Below are positions 58,703 through 64,000 of a stretch of DNA of 64,000 nt, piece by piece (the first letter of the stretch is position 1; every line of letters starts with the position of its first letter). The DNA lies in NCBI GenBank assembly GCA_950097015.1, contig CATNEN010000003.1, forward strand, positions 4,071,501-4,135,500, written 5' to 3'. The position numbers were made by a program, and so were the translations under genes. The notes under the pieces are model-generated. The model had not been told where the DNA came from, did no database searches, and saw nothing but the letters and a program-made list of their open reading frames with translations. The stretch comes from Macrostomum hystrix (lineage: Eukaryota; Platyhelminthes; Macrostomidae).

Positions 58703-61700
58703 CTACAAAGCCACCCATTTGACTCGCCACTGCTGATAGCTGTCGCCGGTGGCACAATTACGCAATTGAAGACCAATAGCACCAGCCGATTGTGCGCCAA
58801 GACTGCGTGTATCCAAGCAAAGGCTGGGCGATAGTTTTAAACGAATCGGAGTATCCGGCGGAGTGAAAGAAAACTGCTGCATCGCATTGTTAATGTCGCA
58901 GCGTGAGAATAGTACGCGCGACTCCGACGCAGCCGACATCGCCTGCAGGCACAGATCCGAGGAGGTGATCTGGCCGGAGTCGGAGAACAGCCATTCCTGA
59001 TTGCCGCCGGAACCGTGGCACGGATATAACGCGGGCGCGCTGCCAACTGAAGCCGACAAGCGGTCCAGGCACTTGTCGCCCTGACGGAGTTCGCCTTTTT
59101 TAGTCAATGGCGCGCTTGGCGGCTTCAAATCCGGATAGACATTGTCCAGGTACCATTTGAATGGGCGACAGTTTAGACGCTGCCGAAGGGCTTTGCGCTC
59201 CGACACATCGCCAGCCTGAATGTAGCGAGCCCCGCTCGAGGCCTGGGGTTAGAAATGATGCAATTTTAATAAGATCTCGCGGCGAAAAAAATGCTATTTT
59301 AATTACCAATGAGAAATCTATGGGAGAATTTCCTCGATAAGTTTTGAAAATACTTCCAGCTGATTAGGGAGATTTATCCCAATAACTTCGGGAATCCAAT
59401 GAGATTTTATGGGAGAATTCCTTCAATAAGGTTTGAAAATCCTTCCGGCTGATTTGGGAGAATTCTCCCACTAGCATAGGAGAAATCCCAAGCACGAGCA
59501 TTGTGACCTGGTTTAATTAGTTGCACACCTGAAAGTAGAACTGTTTGTACTCGTCAAGCCAAACCTCGGCGGCGCGCCTAGTATTCCTGGTAAAGACCAC
59601 CCCGGATCCGCCTGGAAACGAGTACGGATGCTGCCTGCGGAATACGTGGCCAACCCGACTGCACGGTACAATCTCCAGTGTGCAGTGGCACTGCCAGACT
59701 CGCAACGAGAATTCTAGATTCTCGGCGCCCCAGACGTCCATCTTAGTGTCGTACTGGCCAAGCTCGTTGAACAAATTGCGTTCGATGCTAAACAGACCGC
59801 CGGCAATCATCGGAGACTTGATTGGCGCAGTCGGATCGCGGGCTCGCAAAGCCAGCTCTTTCGGATTCAAATTGTCCCATTTAAAAACCAGATTCCAACC
59901 GAAGCCGCCTTTCAGATTTGCGGACGCGGCGATGTATTCGAAATTGTCCATGCCGATGACATCAATGATTGGCGACACGACGGCCTTTCTATCCGCTTTG
60001 ATGCGGCTTAGCAGGGGCTGCAGCCAGTCCCGGTTGCATTCGCAATGGCTGTCTAAAAATGTCAACACGTGGCCGCTGGCAGCGTTAGCGCCGCGAATGC
60101 GCGAACGCATAAGGCCCTCTCGACGTTCGTTGCGCAATAGGCGAACCTGAGGCGATGAAGGATCAGGGGGGGTGATAACTGACGCACTGAAGGATCAGGG
60201 GTGGGTGATAACTGACGCCCTGAAGGATCAGAGGTGGGTGATAACTGACGCACTGAAGGATCAGAGGTTGGTGATGACTGACGCACTGAAGGATCAGGGG
60301 TTGGTGATGACTGACGCACTGAAGGATCAGAGGTTGGTGATGACTGACGCACTGAAGGATCAGGGGTTGGTGATGACTGACGCACTGAAGGATCAGTGGG
60401 GGGATAACTGACGCACTGAAGGATCAGAGGTTGGTGAAGACATACGCACTGAAGGATCAGGGGTGGGTGATAACTGACGCACTGATGGATCATAGGTGGG
60501 TGATGACTGACGCACTGAAGGATCAGGGGTGGGTGATGACTGACGCACTGAAGGATCAGAGGTTGGTGATGACTGATGCACAGAAGGATCAGGGGTTGGT
60601 GATGACTGACGCACTGAAGGATCACAGGTTGGTGATGACTGACGCACTGAAGGATCAGAGGTTGGTGATGACTGATGCACTGAAGGATCAGAGGTGGGTG
60701 ATGACTGATGCACTGAAGGATCAGAGGTGGGTGATGACTGACGCACTGAAGGATCAGAGTTTGGTGATGACTGATGCACAGAAGGATCAGGGGTGGGTGA
60801 TAACTGACGCACTGAAGGATCAGGGGTGGGTGATAACTGAGGCACTGAAGGATCAGGGGTGGGTGATAACTGACGCACTGAAGGATCAGGGGTGGGTGAT
60901 AACTGACGCACTGAAGGATCAGAGGTGGGTGATGACTGACGCACTGAAGGATCAGAGTTTGGTGATGACTGATGCACAGAAGGATCAGGGGTGGGTGATA
61001 ACTGACGCACTGAAGGATCAGGGGTGGGTGATAACTGAGGCACTGAAGGATCAGGGGTGAATATCGCAATGGCTACCTTCTGAATACGAGTGAGCAGTAG
61101 TCCGGTATGCTCATCGGTGCTGAAGTCGTCCACTAGGATGATCTCGCGCACCAGGTTATAGGGCGACATGCGGAATACGCTAAGCACGGTGCGCACCAGA
61201 GTCGATCGGGCCTCGTTGTGAAACGTGATCACAACGCTAGTGTCGGGTAGGTCGTTGGAGTTGTAGCTAAGCGAGCGGCACTGGGTCTCGCGCGTGTCAA
61301 GCACGTCTCGCACAGCTGGCAGACTGTCGCTAACCTGCTGGTTAAACTTGTTCTTGGCGTATTTGTCTTCGCCAGGGTGCCACGCGCCACCCTCGACGTA
61401 GGACTTCGAGTCGAATTCGTTCCACATCACCTGGCAACACATATTAAAAGGGATCTGAGTGCAAAAAATGAATGAAGGGATTGGGATAACAGCTGATTTA
61501 CTTAAGGGATTGGAATAACAGCTGATTTACTAAAGGGATTGGGATAACAGCAGATTTAATAAATGGATTGGGATAACAGCTGATTTACTTAAGGGATTGG
61601 AATAACAGCTGATTTACTTAAGGGACTGAAGCGATACTGAGCTGCTTGGAATGTTGTAGTTAGGCTACGCGTGTTGAAACGAGGTTGAAACTAACGGCAG

Positions 61701-62157
61701 CCCGCCTGCTGCTGTTGTCTATGGTCGAATTCCATAGATATGCACAGTGGGCGGGCCGTGAAACGCGTTTTAGGCCCGCTAACTCTTCTATATACTAAAG
61801 TTGGTACCTTTGTATGTATAATCTTCATAGTTTGATAGTGGTATATATTGGTATATTTCAAAGTGACAAAGGTCTTACCTGCCGATTATTCAGTTGCCTA
61901 GCAGTAACGGTAGCTTTCTCACTAGCTGGGTGATCTGCAACAATACTATTCACACCTGGTGGTTGGTGCTGTGACTGCTCATTATTGTTATCCTTGTCTT
62001 TCTGTCCTAATTTTTTGAAATTATTGTCGATACCCGAATCAGCGTCATGAACTAAATTGGTGTCAGTTGTGTTTAAATAATAAAAGTACATCATTGACGC
62101 GCACAGCCAAAATAGGAAGAAGCCAAGCATCCAACGTCGACATGACCGACGAAACAT
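58703..62157 (-). CDS. GALNT2: Polypeptide N-acetylgalactosaminyltransferase, GALNT2 type
   Basis: Golgi type II membrane enzyme that starts mucin-type O-glycosylation by moving GalNAc from UDP-GalNAc to Ser/Thr. Four phase-0 exons on the - strand: 62157-61879, 61430-61077, 60146-59529 and 59242-58703. The protein is 596 residues (human GALNT2 571). A short cytosolic end with R-R-S-C-R-R-W and a signal anchor at about 9-28 lead into a stem. The GT-A domain has [18 protein letters not shown], the metal-binding D-S-H (243-245) in DSHCECN, and W-G-A-E-N-L-E. The C-terminal ricin-type lectin domain has N-Q-E-W, C-L-D-T-R-S and [15 protein letters not shown] and the FPGGSG-V-F[11 protein letters not shown] block place it nearest GALNT2; orthology within the family is inferred. 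Intron 2 is a minisatellite that contains the acceptor. Confidence 0.92.
60150..61068. repeat. Minisatellite, 33-bp unit, about 27 copies (GALNT2 intron 2)
   Basis: The units combine GACGCACTGAAGGATCAGGG and GTGGGTGATAACT. On the gene strand each unit reads pyrimidine-rich CCTGATCCTTCAG then TGCGTCAG; the real acceptor at 60147 is the corresponding position of the last unit (CCTTCATCGCCTCAG|G). The array therefore overlaps the 3' splice site. Confidence 0.94.
61450..61878 (-). repeat. GALNT2 intron 1 with a short array
   Basis: About six units of GGGATTGGAATAACAGCTGA plus TTTACTTAA lie at 61480-61625. The rest of the intron holds a small CTATGG/CCATAG hairpin near 61720-61740 and AT-rich sequence. 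Confidence 0.8.
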
Positions 62158-62709
62158 GCTTTAATTGTGCCTGTCTTATTTGGCTTATTAACTCAGCGAA
62201 TTGAGTTCAATTAAGTCTTCATTATTTTAAATAAAATTACTGCCTTACTACCTGACTACCTTTTTCAACAAGTGCGCTGAAAATGGATAAGTGGTACTAA
62301 ATTAGTTTACCGCGATATTATATAACCAATTTTGCATGCAACTATCTGATAGACGAGAAAGCATAGTGCAGAAAGCTACTTTTAGATAGTGTTTGGTTTG
62401 TACTACTTACAGATGGTTTTTATACATTTGAGCATTCTGTTAAATATTTTTTAGCTCCACTCAAAGTCATCAGATCTATAGGATGCTTAACAAAGATGCC
62501 ACTTTTAGAACTAAGTTTTTTCAGACAGAAATGCTTTTATACAGAAATCAGAAAAGTATTATTATTTTGCACTAATAATGACCTATTGACTATAGAAGCA
62601 AATGAAAGCTTTATTAAAACATCTTAATTTTGTTAAAAAAAAATTTGAATATTAACATTTTTATAAAATGTCAACCTTAATGATGATTATTTTTGAGACA
62701 TTAAGCATA
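62158..62709. promoter_or_regulatory. Upstream region of GALNT2
   Basis: AT-rich and non-coding. No element is recognised beyond the expectation of a promoter and 5' UTR. Confidence 0.3.
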
Positions 62710-63682
62710 CTGGGTGGCCTATGCCTTTAAGGACAACCTTAAAAATAGAAGAAAGCAAAGCCAGCGGTAGCTAGAGCATAATAGTTTTGGTCATAGACAA
62801 AATAGTATCTATATAGTCTGTAGCTGCCGCGAAAATTTTTGGCAACTTAGCATTAGCCATGAATCGCGCTAAACGTTTGATGGTGGTAGACCAGCTCGCG
62901 CGGGGTATAAGCCCAGCACAGATAGCAGAGAACCTCAATGTTGCAAGGTCGTTTGTTTACGCCGTCAAGAGCGACATTGAAGAAGTTGGAGCTGCTGCGG
63001 CAGTTGAAAGGAGACTCCAGCTCTGCTGCGGAGGAACACCGCTTCATGCCTCGCCAGCAACATGCCAAAGGTGCCATGTTTCTCGGTGTCGTGGCTTCGG
63101 ACGGCAGGGTGGCTCCCCTGATCTGGGTACCAGCTGGAGTGAAAATCAACTCAGCCGAGTACATCCGCATGCTGCAGGATCATGTACTGCCATGGATTCG
63201 ACACAACTTTGCCCCAGGTACGTTTGTTTTTCAGCAGGACAGCGCTCCTGCCCACACGGCTGTCGCTACTCAAGAATTTCTTCGCCGGGAGCTCGGCGAG
63301 GACTTCTGGGATGCGACCACTTGGCCACCATCGAGTCCAGACTGTTCCCCTCTCGATTACTTTGTGTGGAACAATGTGGCCCGCGTTGCATGTTTAACAA
63401 CTTATGCTACCGTGGAGACTCTCAAAGTTGCTGTTAGTGCTGCCTGGTCAGCTCAGGGCCCTGCCGTCATCAGAGGTGCCTGTACCAAGTTTCGGTCTCG
63501 CATTGAAGCCGTGTATGCAGCGGAGGGGGGCTACATTGAGTAAATGTTATTTTTAGTTGCCATCTAGACATTATGGCGGTCAGTTAAAATGTTAAAGTTT
63601 TCGTTTGTTGGTTGTTTTTATATTAAAAATGTATATACATTTGATTATTTTTAAGTTGTCCTTAAACGCATGGGCCACCCGG
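62710..63682 (+). mobile_element. Mariner-type transposon, internally deleted
   Basis: Inverted ends of about 35 bp start CTGGGTGGCC and finish GGCCACCCGG, both flanked by TA (62708-62709 and 63683-63684). The + strand holds a start M-N-R-A-K-R-L-M-V-V-D-Q-L with a helix-turn-helix (I-S-P-A-Q-I-A-E-N-L). After a deletion and frame change near 63010 the frame ending at 63543 carries FQQDSAPAH and WPPSSPDCSPLDYF, the second and third catalytic Asp regions (D34-type spacing) of mariner-like transposases. The segment with the first catalytic Asp is missing, so it cannot be active. Confidence 0.88.
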
Positions 63683-63684
63683 TA

Positions 63685-64000
63685 TATCTGAACTATTAGT
63701 CTATGAGCAATCCTTTGTTCTCTTATCTTCAGCCTTATTCAGGCACATGCCACATAATAGTAATACCCACCTCAATCTAGGCCAATTACCATAAGTCATA
63801 ATGATAACAGTTGTAGCCTATGTCAAAAGCATCCCAAAATAGATTTGTGCATAAAAAATATACATATATTGTCCTAGGCCTAGCTTATATCAATTGATAA
63901 TTAATTTATAAACTTTCTTTGTTTGGTTATAAATATAATTTGTTCCAAACTATAAGGCCTACTTGAACACACATTGTAGTGCAAAAGGCATAGGCTAAAA
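63685..64000. other. Right window edge, no feature
   Basis: AT-rich DNA; nothing recognised on either strand. Confidence 0.4.

Noticed and set aside
59545-60150. 201-codon + strand frame opposite GALNT2 exon 3
   Set aside because: Antisense shadow of a strongly conserved catalytic exon.

Overview
This is a eukaryotic, almost certainly metazoan window. Seven multi-exon or single-exon animal-type genes have GT-AG introns, there are tRNA-derived SINEs and animal DNA-transposon families, and the non-coding DNA is unusually full of minisatellites. No bacterial operon, Shine-Dalgarno pattern or CRISPR locus is present. The species cannot be read directly. A repeat-rich invertebrate, for example a free-living flatworm such as Macrostomum, is a low-confidence guess.

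Left part (1-19.7 kb, + strand): a tandem family of at least four paralogous genes that I do not recognise. The first is cut by the window edge; the others are complete at 5874-7382, 10466-12883 and 17505-19638. A dead 3' fragment lies at about 8690-9005. Each complete copy predicts a secreted or type I membrane protein of about 380-400 residues: signal peptide, cysteine-containing ectodomain, one transmembrane helix near the C terminus. Exon phases are conserved (2-1-2-1-2) while sequence, and above all the tails, diverge. This is the best candidate for something undescribed. Between and around the copies lie a broken PIF/Harbinger transposon, two RNase H remnants of a LINE, a 5'-truncated BEL/Pao element with its 3' LTR, dispersed repeats and minisatellites.

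Right part (22.3-62.2 kb): seven genes, all on the - strand. In transcription order from the right they are a GALNT2-type polypeptide GalNAc-transferase (62157-58703), the E3 ligase HAKAI/CBLL1 (55639-54383), a HEI10/CCNB1IP1-like RING coiled-coil protein (53617-49186), the small GTPase ARL1 (46819-45172), phosphoserine phosphatase PSPH (43487-37928), the MDH1B malate-dehydrogenase-like protein (35949-27877) and a PH plus double PDZ-like protein (25294-22306). For all of them the exon phases close exactly and give full-length proteins of the expected size. They do not form an evident pathway; co-orientation is the only shared feature.

Most longer introns carry a private tandem array with its own period (14, 20, 21, 23, 26-28, 30, 33, 36, 45 bp and others). 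Several arrays begin inside or end inside a splice site. Other mobile DNA includes a LINE nested in a SINE with a 14-bp target duplication, a TTAA-flanked transposon nested in another SINE with a reconstructable empty site, a hAT element whose interior is mostly minisatellite, a second 3' LTR, a small TA-flanked MITE and an internally deleted mariner.
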